Position numbers and translations under genes: made by a program
The notes under the pieces: generated by a model
Databases searched by the model: none
What the model was told of the DNA's origin: nothing
What the model saw: the letters and a program-made list of their open reading frames with translations, nothing else
Assembly (NCBI RefSeq): GCF_000485595.1
Contig: NW_014577706.1
Span: 62,638-126,637, forward strand
Reading direction: 5' to 3'
Length of the DNA: 64,000 nucleotides
Source of the DNA: Priapulus caudatus
Lineage: Eukaryota; Priapulida; Priapulimorpha; Priapulimorphida; Priapulidae
Shown: piece by piece, positions 12,301 through 22,926 of the stretch
Layout of the letters: every line of letters begins with the position of its first letter
How positions within the stretch are numbered: the stretch's first letter is position 1

Positions 12301-14478
12301 TTGTGCTTTCGAATGCACGTGCATGAGTACGTCTGCATGCGTGCGTGCCTGTATGCGTGGCTATTTAAGTGCGTGCGTGCTTGTGTACATACGTGGGTGC
12401 GTGCGTGCCTTCGTGCACCTATTTGATGGCGTGCGTGCCTACGTGATTGCGTGCGTGCGTATGGATTTTAAATGGGTTTATGCCGGGATACGAAACGTTG
12501 CAGTAAGTCATAAAACTATCGGCATTTATATGTATCAGCTTCTAACCCCCCCCCCAAAAAAAAATCCCATTGATACATGCGAAAATACACACGTGAGCCA
12601 CGTGAACCACTTGCGCAATTCTTTTCTTTCGCAATTATTTAAAGTTCGGAGTAGAATCAAAACAATATGGAGATACGGGGAGTCTCGTATCATATCAACC
12701 CAAGCCTAACTATTATCTTGACTTAATTCTTTATTACTCATACCACTTTATTACTTATATACTTATACTTATATTATACCTATATTAATATATCTATATA
12801 CTTACATACCTATATTATTATACTTCTTTATTACTTATTACCTAATCTTCACTTATTTCCTTCTCTTTACTTAATTCCATCAGCTGAAGACACGGCAAAC
12901 TTCATCCAACACAAACTCGAAGTGACGACGGCTATTTTCAAGAACACTGCCGCGTACATGATGTTCAAAGTCAACGGCGAGGATGTGATGCCACACGATT
13001 TCTTCGGTACCTGGGCAAGCTTCTGTGAAGACTGCATACACTACTGGAAACAGGAGAGAAGAGAGCAGGCGCGAGAAGCTTTCGAGCGAAGCCACGTAAT
13101 GAGAAAGGTGAGGATTAAGGATAGTTTGGGACCCCGCAAATGTGTTTTCGCATACTATGTGCTAAACGAATCCGGGGTGTTAAACTAGCCTTGGGCCAAA
13201 GGTGCATGAGACCACGTAAATGAGAAGATGTAAAAGATTAACCGGTAATTTGATTTCATTTTAGTTCATGCTTACGGTAAGACGGTAATCGCAAACTCGA
13301 CAGGATTTTATGCGAAATCATGCGAGAAATATTGAAATAGATATTAAGAAATCTGGTTCTAATCTAAGCACAGAATATCAAGCAATGCGATATCATAATA
13401 ACGATTACGATAAAAATAAATACACGCCAAATTAATTGTTCCATACTAATTATTTCCCACGGCGGGGCTCCCCATCGCAGAAGTCGCTGTTTTATTTCAG
13501 TCATAGACGTAGTATAGAGTAGTCATTACTTTCATCGTGTAAGCGGCTATACAGAAACTAATCCTTGCTCCACACACTCACATTTTTTTCAGAGGCGGAA
13601 AGTTGGTGTTTATTTCAGTTTATTTCAGTTGGTGTTTTATTTCAGTCATAGACGTAGTCATTTCTAGCATCGTGTATATTGCGTGTATATATATATATAT
13701 GCTAATCCTCACTGCACACACTCACGTTTCTTTCAGAAGCGGAAAGGAATTCTACGATCTAAACCTTGCGCCATCGACGACTACGGCGGCTTCCCGTACA
13801 ACGAACCGCGGTCGGACTCGCCGAACCTCGCCGACGCAGACGACGTCTCTGCCGACGACGCGAGACCGCTCGGCACGTGGACGCCGACGCCGCATCGGCC
13901 GCCGGCCGAGAGAGACGTCGGCCACCACACGCTGCCGACGTACAAGCCGAAGAAGCCGCCTCGGCTAGCGATACGCGAATACGAGAACGACGAGTTCGTG
14001 CGAGCCGAGACGCAGTACGACAAAGTGCAATACCACCGCGGCGCGGCGGCGGCGGTGGACGATGACGATGGCACTAACGGATACGGTCGGCACGACGCCG
14101 TACCGGACGTGACGTACCACGCGAGCAGGCGCTACGCGGATCCGGCCGAGGCTCCGCCGCGGAGGTACCAGGCGACGGATGAGGTCATCTACGAAGAGCC
14201 GGGAATCGTCCGCCAGCCGGAGTCACAGGTCGTCGACCATTACTATTCGACCCCTGTGCACGTGCTCGGCGACGCGAGCCCGCTGAGAAAGAGCGAGGAC
14301 AATACGAGCGACTACTACAGCCTAGAGAAGTCGAAGCCTTATCCCGTCGTGACGAGAGATAGCTTTATACAGGCCAGCCCCAGCTCGCACGAGAGCAGCA
14401 TGAGCGATACAAGCACGACAGACAGAGAGCAGTACAACACCATCGCGCGGACGCCGCACGATGGCAGGCGCAACGGCG

Positions 14479-14530
<52 letters not shown>

Positions 14531-16306
14531 GCTACTACTACACTTGCCTCAATATTACGCCTCATCGTCGGGGAAACTAGTACTTGTACTATATCTAGAA
14601 CTAATAATAAAGAGAGGGAATTCGTCACGAAAAACCTGTTGTGAATTTTGCTGTAGAAGGTGCCCCGCGAGTATTTGTTGTGCTCAGTAATGGTTTAAAT
14701 GCAGCATAGAGCGTTTTCCCAAGGACTGTATCGCACAACTAGTGGTGTATAGTCTCCGGACTTAATGCATTCCAGCCTGCAGGCTTTAATTAGCAGAGCA
14801 AAGAGGATTAACTTGATTTTTTAGTCGGGTCGGACTTTCCGAAAAGCTGCGCTTGGTATGAAGATCCCAGCATTTGCTCTCAAAGCACGATGCCTTATCA
14901 AAAGGATAAAGGCATATTATATGCGAGAGAAAGTGCGACGTGACCCAGAACCTACTAAAGCCGCTCTGCGTACTGTCGTAGGCCCGATGGAATCACGAAT
15001 ATTTCCGAGTTTGCTTTGCAATATAGAAGCTTTTCGTCTTTTTATTTCTCTTGGAATTCAACAAACTTTATGTTTAAAGTTAATATCGATTACGCCTAAT
15101 ATACAGACTTGTCGGAGAAAACGTGGTGTAACATGCAATAGCGTTATGATCGTATAGCTTCGTCAACGTCAATCTTTCGTTGGATTCGATTTCAAAGATA
15201 GGGTTTCTGATCAGACAATTAAGATCACCACAATGGATCAAATTGCTCAGAGGCACCTAGCAGCTATGGCGATTGTTCGATTTACGTAATGCCATTCAAG
15301 AATGGGGAAAAACGCGGCTTCTCTCAGTAGAAAACGACTTTCTAACTTTCAACTCTTAAAGCTTCGGGCAGTTCGTTGAAAGCCGAAATGTATGCATGTC
15401 TAGTTTGCCCACCGCACAAACCCGAGCAAACAACTCCTAGTCTCTCCTTTCACTCTTGTTGCCAACGCGACAGCAGAAGAATGCCGGCAAGCCCCTAAAA
15501 TTCCTTTTGACCACGCGAAAGACGTCGCTGAAAGTGGTAAATCTGACATGAAACACATGATCTTACTAAGAAATTCGTCATGGATGATATTGTTATTTAA
15601 TTCTTTCCTAAAAATTAATGATTCTAACTGGTGTTTTATACATGATTATCATCGTCATCGTGACGATCGTTTATTGTTTACATCGCCATGGTTTCCGCCT
15701 TAATAACTAAATCTTGTGTCGCCTATATCATGATGTTTCGCTACATAACAATTAAGAATTAATTCATTACGAGTTTAAGAATAAAGTAACAGAGCCCTGT
15801 GTGACAATAAAATCAAGGGCGTACACTGTTTAGAAAGATTTTGTGGGGGTGACCGCCATGTCGTAAAGATAAGCGACGGTCTGTCATTACCACGAGTGAC
15901 AAGTTACGAGTGCCGTAGTATACACGGGAGAGGGATGTTGACTGAGCAATAATTGCAGTACTACTGTATTCCGAGCGACCTGCAGGAGATGAACTAACGC
16001 TCTATCACAAAGCCTCGCGCGCGCCTCTGAAAAAATATATCACGCCTCCACTTCCCTTACCACACCCGCCCACGCATACTGGCAGTGATACTGCGTCATA
16101 GATTTGGACTCCCTATACAAAAGCGAAAAAATTGAATGCGATACTTCACCGCTGCAGTAATTTGCGATCGCGTGTCCACTGATCGCGTAACTGAGCTGGC
16201 AAACATGTGATAACAATGAACTCACAGCCGCACAGCCATCTGATTGATCGTTGTTAACTCGTTGAACGCGAATATCGTAAAGGGACGCACCTGTCCGTAG
16301 TTTAAA

Positions 16307-16389
<83 letters not shown>

Positions 16390-16951
16390 TGTGTGTGTGA
16401 CCATGTCGCATGATTGAATTCGATTTGTTCGAGGTAACTATTCCATGTCGTATAGAGTAATGCTACAGCCTGGAATGTCTCACGTCAGAAATTCCTACAA
16501 CAACAACAACAACAACAACAACAGCAGCAGCAGCAACAACTACTACAACCGGACCCGTACGACAAACCCCCGCAACTTCCACCGAGAAGACCAAAGGTCT
16601 CGCCGCCCCCTCTGCCCTCGGTGCCGCCCCCGAAACCCCGTCGCAGCGTCCCGCCCGGTCACTACCAGTCGCCATACTCCCACGCCACACACGCCACGCA
16701 GGGCGGTTCTAGGCCTCCCAGACCGTACTCGTCGCTGGCTTATACTAACGCCTACACGCTCAAATCCGCTCCCGTGTCCGTGTGTCCGTCGCAAGTCGAG
16801 TTGGATCATAGTCATGAGCAGACGAACGGCGGTGCGTCCGATGGCGAGACGGGCCACGTCGGCATTAGCAGAGGGAGTCGAATGTACAGCAGCACGCACT
16901 CCGACACCGAGGTCCTGGCCCGCAGTCTACACCGTCAACAACAACAACAGC

Positions 16952-16999
<48 letters not shown>

Positions 17000-17922
17000 A
17001 ACAACAACAACAGCAACAACAACAGCAGCAGCCGCATCCGCCAATCCGTAAGGAGACGTCACCGGCGCCCCCTGGCGAGCACAGCAGGCGCGAACCCTCT
17101 CCCAGCGCGCTGCGCAGGTCGGTGCAGTTCACGACCCGTCCGGAGATCATAGCGACGTCGACAGCCGCAAACTCGGCGAAGTCTCTCGACGACCTCAGAG
17201 GAGGCGTCGACTGGAGCGACAACAGTGCCGCGCACGAGCGATACGGTGCCGACAGCGGCGGCGAGATTCAGTCGGAGCGATCGCTTCGCGCGAGACAGGC
17301 CGCCGATCGGCTGTCTTCGATCATAGGACAGCGATTGCCGCCAGATGATGCTGACTCGCCGCTGTATTCGGCCGCGATCAAGAACAACATTCGCGAGTTT
17401 CTTTACAACGGGCTCGTCACCGGATCCGGCAAGGATTACTACTCGGATAGCGCATACTCGGACACGTCGGTCGTCGTCAACGCGCCGTCTGGCGGTGAGC
17501 GAACGCGACGAGCCCCGCCACGGCCACACTCCGCGTCCAGCCGCCGACTACCCCACGGCGACGACTACGAACTGATCTACCCGACCGACGACAACGACGA
17601 CAGGGTCGCTGCGAGCGTAGCGAGAAACTTTTTCCGCGTGCTAGAGGAGAAGACGACGCCGACGACGACGACGACGACGAATGGCGCAAGCAGACCGGCT
17701 GTGCAGAACGACAGTAAGTCCGTGGCGCCATCTAGCGTAGCGGAACCAAAACAAACGGGAGACGTGCAGGCTGATTCGACTGACATTACGAGTCCGCGAG
17801 AAGCGCTCACGTATTTTAAAAATTTAGAGAAGCAGGCGACTTTGGAGAGATGTAGCAGCAAGAACAGCAATATAAGCCAAAACAGTACTAAACAGACAGA
17901 AGTAATTTATTTAGACGTGTGA
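5245..17922 (+). CDS. FMN/cappuccino-class formin (FH2 domain and long C-terminal tail), 3' part of gene
   Basis: Formins nucleate and elongate unbranched actin filaments. The FH2 dimer caps the barbed end and FH1 recruits profilin-actin. The class is shown by [16 protein letters not shown] followed by [35 protein letters not shown] and [11 protein letters not shown]. The RGQADGF and QPFK motifs are typical of FMN1/FMN2 and Drosophila cappuccino. The splice phases agree from exon to exon: 5245-5367 (or its copy 8501-8623), 10522-10570, 10860-10995, 11625-11750, 12053-12200, 12884-13107 and 13737 onward. FH1, the N-terminus and one early FH2 exon are not seen; an earlier FH2 exon lies inverted at 2666-2793. 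Known FMN proteins end a few dozen residues after FH2 with a basic Spire-binding tail. Here KRKGILRSK is followed by several hundred more disordered residues. Confidence 0.85.
5517..5781. repeat. Duplicated intron sequence with a dispersed repeat end
   Basis: This is the intronic part of the duplicated segment and is matched at about 8765-8944. Its last 70 bases, from TTTTGTTTCTAGAGCAGATA to ATGTATCTAATTGTT, also occur at 23743-23815, outside the formin duplication. They therefore look like the end of a dispersed repeat rather than formin sequence. A CT-rich tract follows to about 5832. Confidence 0.65.
5833..7998. other. Formin intron or spacer between the duplicated segments
   Basis: This AT-rich sequence lies between the two copies of the FH2 exon. 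I searched it for the missing FH2 exon (a LYENRA-type motif) and did not see it. A short triplicated 18-mer, AAAGGGAATCGAAATATT, lies near 7455-7500. No gene is supported. Confidence 0.5.
7999..8127. repeat. 83-bp tandem repeat, second locus (1.5 copies)
   Basis: The unit is the same as at 4575-4866, with units starting at 7999 and 8082. It runs directly into the second copy of the FH2-exon segment at ACAAACTTTGGATAATGAAT (8121; first copy at 4861). Confidence 0.9.
8501..8623 (+). CDS. Formin FH2 exon, copy B (duplicate of 5245-5367)
   Basis: This copy is nearly identical to copy A. Two silent differences are visible (AGG to AGA, and ACC to ACT), so the peptide is the same. The acceptor GTTGCAG is intact. 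The donor reads GTTAAAAA and is weaker than copy A's GTATAAAA. The flanking introns match copy A with small indels and an approximately 90-bp deletion after the exon. If real, inclusion of both copies would not keep a normal FH2 fold, so at most one should be used per transcript. An assembly duplicate is equally possible. Confidence 0.7.
   Translation, partial: EEFLWGSQNSFCTSSIRYATFPTEWNVGSTQESSWILCLP
8952..9336. mobile_element. TIR element (MITE-like) with TAGGGGCACACGAGCG ends
   Basis: The left end TAGGGCCACGAGCGTATTTT mirrors the right end, whose reverse complement is TAGGGGCACACGAGCGATTT. The interior repeats ATCGCCCGAT and AAAATCGC-type motifs in both orientations. There is no coding capacity. 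It begins 8 bp after the end of the duplicated formin segment. Confidence 0.75.
9355..9692. repeat. Impure GT/GC microsatellite
   Basis: About 340 bp of (GT)n with CGTG and GCGC interruptions. Long Cys/Val and His/Thr open frames on both strands are artefacts of the repeat. Confidence 0.9.
9984..10435. repeat. 16-bp minisatellite in formin intron
   Basis: The unit TTAATATAAACTACAG is repeated about 28 times with slips. It ends less than 100 bp before the acceptor of the exon at 10522. Confidence 0.9.
10522..10570 (+). CDS. Formin FH2 exon ([16 protein letters not shown])
   Basis: The acceptor is TTCTTTTGCAG and the donor is GTACGATA. Only 49 nt long, it encodes [17 protein letters not shown] across its junctions, matching the FMN2 segment around RKLELLQKLCEDL. 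It receives one base (G) from the preceding exon and leaves TG, completed by T of the next exon. Confidence 0.85.
10860..10995 (+). CDS. Formin FH2 exon with the GNYMNG core motif
   Basis: The acceptor is GTCGTTGCAG and the donor is GTAAGT. It encodes [41 protein letters not shown] and CTFT. GNYMNG is the most conserved motif of FH2 domains, and RGQADGF points to the FMN/cappuccino class. One FMN residue is absent (GSTQ-RGQ against GNRTRGQ). The exon ends in phase 0. Confidence 0.93.
11625..11750 (+). CDS. Formin FH2 exon ([15 protein letters not shown])
   Basis: The acceptor is TGATGTAG and the donor is GTACGA. It is exactly 42 codons, phase 0 at both ends. It encodes [20 protein letters not shown] and then [17 protein letters not shown], which aligns with the FMN block NLVDYVVKYYLR...FPLPEPQD. 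Confidence 0.9.
12053..12200 (+). CDS. Formin FH2 exon ([13 protein letters not shown])
   Basis: The acceptor is CTCTTCACAG and the donor is GTATTAGT. It encodes [19 protein letters not shown], then [12 protein letters not shown] and [16 protein letters not shown]. In FMN proteins the same place reads HMQPFKENMEQF. The exon leaves one base (G) for the next. Confidence 0.9.
12884..13107 (+). CDS. Formin FH2 exon, last helical part of FH2
   Basis: The acceptor is AATTCCATCAG and the donor is GTGAGG. It encodes [55 protein letters not shown], then [20 protein letters not shown]. The FMN counterpart is FLETTAYYFMKPK...VSPNAFFSIWHEF. It ends the FH2 domain with a basic stretch and is in phase 0. 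Confidence 0.92.
13565..13736 (+). repeat. Duplicated 3' splice region (decoy acceptor)
   Basis: The acceptor of the tail exon, CACTCACGTTTCTTTCAG followed by AAGCGGAAAGG, has a near copy about 145 bp upstream: CACTCACATTTTTTTCAG followed by AGGCGGAAAG. The unit TTTATTTCAGTCATAGACGT is also duplicated (about 13492 and 13634). The upstream copy could act as a competing acceptor. Its reading after the first codons does not match the downstream exon. Confidence 0.7.
13737..14579 (+). CDS. Formin C-terminal tail exon 1 (polyQ at its end)
   Basis: The acceptor TTCTTTCAG is followed in phase 0 by [19 protein letters not shown]. The basic start resembles the FMN tail that binds Spire (KGKSLYKIKP), but the frame continues for about 280 residues of Asp-, Arg- and Pro-rich disordered sequence and reaches a CAA-encoded polyQ at about 14485-14530. 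The open frame runs on to a stop at 14688-14690. My end at 14579 assumes a donor CTA|GTACTT, because a second polyQ exon in a compatible phase follows at 16489. An alternative is that the protein ends at 14690. The acceptor is confident. The 3' end is an inference. Confidence 0.65.
14580..16308. other. Probable formin intron
   Basis: AT-rich sequence without a recognised exon lies between the two polyQ tail exons. An open frame at 14858-15157 resembles nothing I know. If the donor near 14579 is wrong, this would instead be 3' UTR followed by a separate gene. Confidence 0.4.
16309..16398. repeat. (GT)n microsatellite
   Basis: About 90 bp of nearly pure GT, located 90 bp before the second tail exon. 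Confidence 0.95.
16489..17922 (+). CDS. Formin C-terminal tail exon 2 (polyQ, SH3-ligand-like, terminal -YLDV)
   Basis: The frame begins KFL and then two blocks of polyQ separated by [19 protein letters not shown] and [14 protein letters not shown]. The second block, at about 16936-17030, is about 32 Gln. Downstream come [45 protein letters not shown] and [14 protein letters not shown]. It ends in TEVIYLDV and stop at 17920-17922. The sequence is largely disordered, with possible SH3-binding PxxP motifs and a C-terminal L-D-V of the class II PDZ-ligand type. The start at 16489 (after CACGTCAG) is phase-compatible with tail exon 1 but weak. I do not recognise a domain. It could belong to a separate gene, but the shared orientation, polyQ style and absence of a promoter or ATG favour the formin. 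Confidence 0.6.
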
Positions 17923-18537
17923 ACCTTTTCAGCGATTGGATCGCATGTAGTCTCTAATTACACGGTTTATTATCGCGGCAAACAAACACCTGTATAATAG
18001 TTATTCGAATGCATTTCTCGTTCATGCACTCTCCTGTATTCTATATTTCATGCATATTATAGTTATACGAAGGATGGGCAGTATTGCACCTAAAAATTGT
18101 ATATAGTAGAGAAAGCAGGGATGTATCCTCGTCCCTACTCTCGACAGTAAATCAAACCGTGTTTGCTAGTATTAGAGCATTTATATAGCTGAAAGAAAAC
18201 CCCCGCACATTTTAAGACTAATCAGAAGATCTTTTAATAACGTTTACAGTAATGTAATTTATTTACCTAATCGTCGTTGGCGGAACTGTGAGAAAATGAT
18301 TACCAGAATTATAAGCTTTATTAACTAACGATAATACCACGAATTCGTAAAACGGCGAGGGCGTTTCCTAATCAATACTGAGCTTCAAATAACACAGAAG
18401 TATCAAAACTACAAACCCTATATGAGTTGTGACGTTGTAGTAAACTGGTTTTGTGATAACATGTGTCTTTTCTATTTGTTTTCATTCCATGTAGATTGTA
18501 GATAGAGCAAGGTGATCGATTTATTGCGTATATATTT

Positions 18538-18645
18538 ACGTGTGTGTGTGCGTGTGTGTGTGTGTGTGTGTGTGCGTGTGTGGTGTGTGCGTGCGTGCGT
18601 GTGTGCGCGCGCGTGTGTGTGTGTGTGTGTGCGCGTGTGTGCAAG
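18538..18645. repeat. (GT)n microsatellite
   Basis: About 108 bp of GT with CGTG interruptions. Open frames across it are low complexity. Confidence 0.93.
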
Positions 18646-19214
18646 TGCATGCGATCGTTTAAAATCGATGAATTGATCGATGAAGTGCGCTAAGCGATGA
18701 AGACTGTTTCTAGACATGTTAGCAGAGGGTTTAAACAATTATATATACCTAGTAAAAAGTCCCGACGCTTCTGCTCGCCTATGCATAATAAATAGCATGC
18801 ATCCACGGATAACAGTGAATGATTTTGCATACATAAAAATAACAATCGATCACAAATGCGAGACATACCGTATTATATTATCAACTCATTTATGAAAATC
18901 ATAGTTTATTCGATTATAATGATAACGTGTAGAGAGGTAATTTATTTTTAGATAAATAACTAGAATGAAATATAAAAGCAAATACACTACAGAATTATAT
19001 TCGTCGTTGCATCATGTTGAATATATTATTTTATGTTGTTCTACCGAGTTAATACATTTGTTGACGTTTTGCATTTCCCGTTTATATGTTTACAATCTTA
19101 CAACATATTCAGTTGTAAATATGTTATTGTACCCAACTCACACACACGCACGCGCGCACTCACGCACACACTCAGGCACACCGATATCCGTACTGTGGAT
19201 ATATACCCATATTA

Positions 19215-19256
19215 CCAGGAGCTAATAAAGACAAATTTGTCATTATTAGCTCCTGA
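19215..19256. mobile_element. CCAGGAG mini-hairpin, copy 3
   Basis: CCAGGAGCTAATAAAGACAA pairs with TTGTCATTATTAGCTCCTG, giving an almost perfect hairpin of about 20-bp arms with virtually no loop, followed by ATATT. The stem interior differs from copies 1 and 2, yet the arms are still complementary. Confidence 0.6.
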
Positions 19257-20889
19257 TATTACCTAAGTAGATATTGAAAGTACTGATAAACCTATGATTC
19301 AGCCATGAAACTTTTTAATAGATAGCCGAAACACTCGTCTTAAACCTTACTAATAATGCGCGAATTATGACCAAGTGTGTAGGTTTGCACAACTTTAACA
19401 GAACATGGTGCACGAACAAGAAAAAATAAATCTAACCGAAAAGAATGACGCCGTATACAAAGATGCGTGAGAACGTGTATAAAGTACATGAGGGCGAGTA
19501 CGCCGTCCAGTTTAACAGTGCTACAGTATATGGTGAGATTAGGAAAAACTGGATGTCTTGTAATTTTCAAAGTGAGAGGTTGGGATAGAATCTATTCTAC
19601 CCGTTGAACTACTGTGTGGTATGTCAGGGGAGGCACCGGATAGAAGTGAGGAGTAGGAAGAACTACAACTCTCCCTTCAGGGTATAATTGAGTAACTCTT
19701 CGGGCAACTATCAACGATACCATTTACAGTCGTTTTTCATCTGCACATCGCATCGCCTTTTGTAGTAACTGGCAATCAAGGCATCAGGACTAATGACTGA
19801 TGTATGGGTACATATGATATATTAGCAATTATTTCCCGATAAAAAACGCTAACGAGGCCATTTTTACCCGTCTAATTTGGAAAAAATCGTATTTCCTAGT
19901 TTGAGATCTCTCCGTGGATTTCCCCCACCCTTCCCGGTGAGTGATCTTAGCTCCTACTCCCGTCAAGGGCATAGTTTGTCATACGTTAGTCGCATAGCTA
20001 GTTTAACATGGAAATGATTATATAGGATGTGCTGCCTGCCGTAAACCTAACAAAATATAAATGAGCCAATAGACGGTGATCTACGTACTGTATATACTAT
20101 GTATACATTTGAACGTACTTCTGAACGTATACTTTTAAAACGGTGAGCAAATACACATTGCACTAGCTTTATATGAAAAAATACATTCTGTTGCCTCTCT
20201 TTAGGATTTATAGGGTGCCATGACTGACGTAACACTGGTGAAATGTGAGTCAGCCAATAGATGGCGGCAAGTGTATTACATGCCCTACGCACTGATCTCA
20301 CAATAATGACACGATAAACAAAGTACATATATACAAATATAAAATTTCAAGCTCGTGCTCTCTATTTTAAAGGTGTATTAAAAAAAGAGTCTTTTGACAG
20401 ATAGTGCACTTTCGCAAACACACATTTAACCATATGCTATAGTAAAATGAAATTCGGTGAGTATGAAGCATGCTGTAATTATATTAAAGTTATATTGAGC
20501 AAATCCACAGGTGGGGACAAATGTAATGTAGAAACCCCACAGAGTTCTATTGAGCAAGATAAAGATTTTGATCGCGAGGGAAATAAGAGCGACAGCAAGG
20601 GAATCAATCTCTTTATAGACATTCCTAATAGATATGACAACATTGTAGTCATTAGCAACCATATCATTAATTATTAATGATTGTTGATTGATAGAGGAGA
20701 GGTGTAATAAACAGTTAGATGTGACAACAATAAATAATCATAAGCAATTATAAGTAGAGGCAGATGGTAACAAGCCAAATCCAGAGGTGTTGCACAACCA
20801 ATACGCAAAATTCCGAAGGCTCACTAATTAATTAAGGTAGAGCGCCTCCGATTGGGCGAGAGCGAGGGGAAGCCCATGCGTAGGTCGGA

Positions 20890-20893
20890 GTGA

Positions 20894-20950
<57 letters not shown>

Positions 20951-21051
20951 ACCGAGAGGAGGAGAGAGAGACGAGGAAAGGGAGAGAGGGAGCGGAGAGA
21001 GAGAGAGAGAGAGAAAAGAGTGAGAGAGAGAGAGAGAGAGCGAGAGAGAGC

Positions 21052-21100
<49 letters not shown>
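20890..21100. repeat. (GA)n microsatellite
   Basis: About 210 bp of GA with GGAG, CGAG and GTGAG interruptions. Arg/Glu and Ser/Leu open frames on the two strands are artefacts. Confidence 0.95.
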
Positions 21101-21102
<2 letters not shown>

Positions 21103-21836
21103 TCCATATAAAGAAAGGTGACGAAAGAGACCCGGGATTCTGATTTTGGTTTTCGTGGGCGTCAGGCAGTCTTGGTCTTGGTCGACTCTGCAGGTAGCAG
21201 TAACGTATGTTGAAATATATATACAATAAAACTATCTATATCATAAACTACGTCTCCGATCATCACTGACGTGCCTCGCAGTCACCGTATAAACCACACT
21301 ACACAAATGTTACTGAAAAATCTGAGTATATATTATAATGACAAATGAATAATTTGTACGGTTAAAAAAAATAAACCACACATAGGACAAGATTAGACTG
21401 AATGCCCAATTTTGTATTATTGTTATATAAAGGTTATTTATATTTATTTGTCACGTTTCTCACAAATATGTTTATCCAAAATCTAAAGGAGGCACATGCT
21501 CTATAACCAACCAACCAACCGGCCCCGAATTAAGGTAGTACAGCCCTAATAGTGGTTACTATAGCAACGCCAATCATGATTTGGCGGAGAATTGAAGTTC
21601 GAAATCATTGGGAGAGAAAATACAGGCGGTGGGCAGGGAACAATGCCGGCACTCAGATGATCGATATAGAGCATGGTTGTGAGGGGGCGCGGTGGTAGGT
21701 TAACGCCCTCGATCAACATAGTTACTGTTACCTTGTTTAGTTTCCACGCACCAAAACAGAGTGGCGGTGCGCGCGTGGCGGTTTACCTGCGCGGGTTCAA
21801 TGCAGCAGAGCGTAAACGCAGCATCGACTAACGTGT

Positions 21837-21922
21837 GAGGAGCGAGCGACGAGAACGTGAAAGATAACAGGGAACGTTATGATAGTGTAAATTCACGCCT
21901 ATTGCCAGCACCCGCATACGTG
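21837..21922 (+). promoter_or_regulatory. Possible first (5' UTR) exon of the small membrane protein gene
   Basis: A GC-richer island ends at CCCGCATACGTG|GTAAGC, a strong donor consensus, 500 bp upstream of the acceptor at 22421-22422. The start of the exon is not defined. This is an inference from splice-site quality and position only. Confidence 0.25.
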
Positions 21923-22422
21923 GTAAGCATTGCTTATGTATATATAGAGAGGTAAAACCACACGGAGACCCGTGTAGATGTGAAAATAAATGTAGACAAA
22001 TACAATATGGTGTTACATTTTAAAATTTAACACCTTATTATATAAATATATATATATATATATATAATTAGAATATATAATAATATGTAATAGACCTGAA
22101 GATTCTATAAAGATGAACGCGCTTGTGCAAAACTAAATGTCTGATTATTCTTTTATATTGTATAATATTATATATACGTAGATATAATGTATCTGTAAGG
22201 AATCTTACATTGCTTTACAACCGAATTTATTATTAACTAAAATATTGGGGTCTATTTTAAATTCATGCGGCTATTGCGAATTCCGCGCACGATGTCACAA
22301 TTGCGTGTTGCAGTGTCAACACCACAAGCGCTCAGGTGCGGCCCCACGCTAACGATCGTAGAGGTTATATATTGTCTGCGCTGTATATAATATATATTCT
22401 GTAACGGCGCCTTTTATTACAG

Positions 22423-22740
22423 CTAGAGAGACGCAACGCTGTTGTCCCCTAACCACTCTAGCGAATCAATAGCATGGGTCAAGGCGACGGTGAGGGACAT
22501 GGCGAAGGTGCGGGCAGCGGCAAGGGACTGCCAGGAGTCATCTGGGCCATATTGTGGTTCCTCATCCTTTGGTTTGGGGGCTTGGTCGTCGGCTTCTTCT
22601 TCGCGTATTGGTACGTGCTGTTTCTCCCGTTCGTGCCCTGCTGTGGATGCGCGAAGGACGCCTCTGACATCCTGTTCAAGCTGATGCAGATTCCGCTCAC
22701 CTGCTCGCAGAATATGATGTCACAGAAACCTATCTGCTAA
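22423..22740 (+). CDS. Small conserved-looking membrane protein, 88 aa (CDS 22474-22740)
   Basis: The exon begins after the acceptor CTTTTATTACAG, has 51 nt of 5' UTR, and carries a complete frame from ATG at 22474 to TAA at 22738-22740. Residues 1-18 are a Gly-rich head (MGQGDGEGHGEGAGSGKG). Residues 21-53 are strongly hydrophobic, with repeated W, F and G, long enough for one long membrane helix or a re-entrant hairpin. CCGC at 56-59 could be lipidated. The tail KLMQIPLTCSQNMMSQKPIC is polar. I recall invertebrate proteins of this layout (Trp-rich membrane block, then LPxxCxxNM near the C-terminus) without an assigned function. G2 is present, but the usual Ser/Thr at residue 6 for myristoylation is absent. 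The poly(A) signal AATAAA lies at 22927-22932. Confidence 0.75.
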
Positions 22741-22926
22741 TTAGCTGCGCGCACGTATGTGTGCGGATGCGACGATGCGACCTATGACGTCATCCGGACG
22801 AGTAGGCCCCTACGCTTGACGAACAGCGGAGAAAACGCCCGTCAAATACCCTTCGCAGTCCCCGCACCGGAATTTCATTATTGAATTTCATTGCATCATC
22901 GCCGGCTTGACGCCATTTCTACAACG

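Larger units (their letters stand above)
17923..22422. other. Formin 3' flank and intergenic region
   Basis: No supported gene. It holds a GT tract (18538-18645), a CCAGGAG mini-hairpin (19215-19256) and a long GA tract (about 20890-21100). GC-rich sequence around 21700-21922 may be the promoter and first exon of the small membrane protein gene. No AATAAA signal lies near the formin stop codon. An open frame of 76 aa at 20447-20677 is unsupported. Confidence 0.5.
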
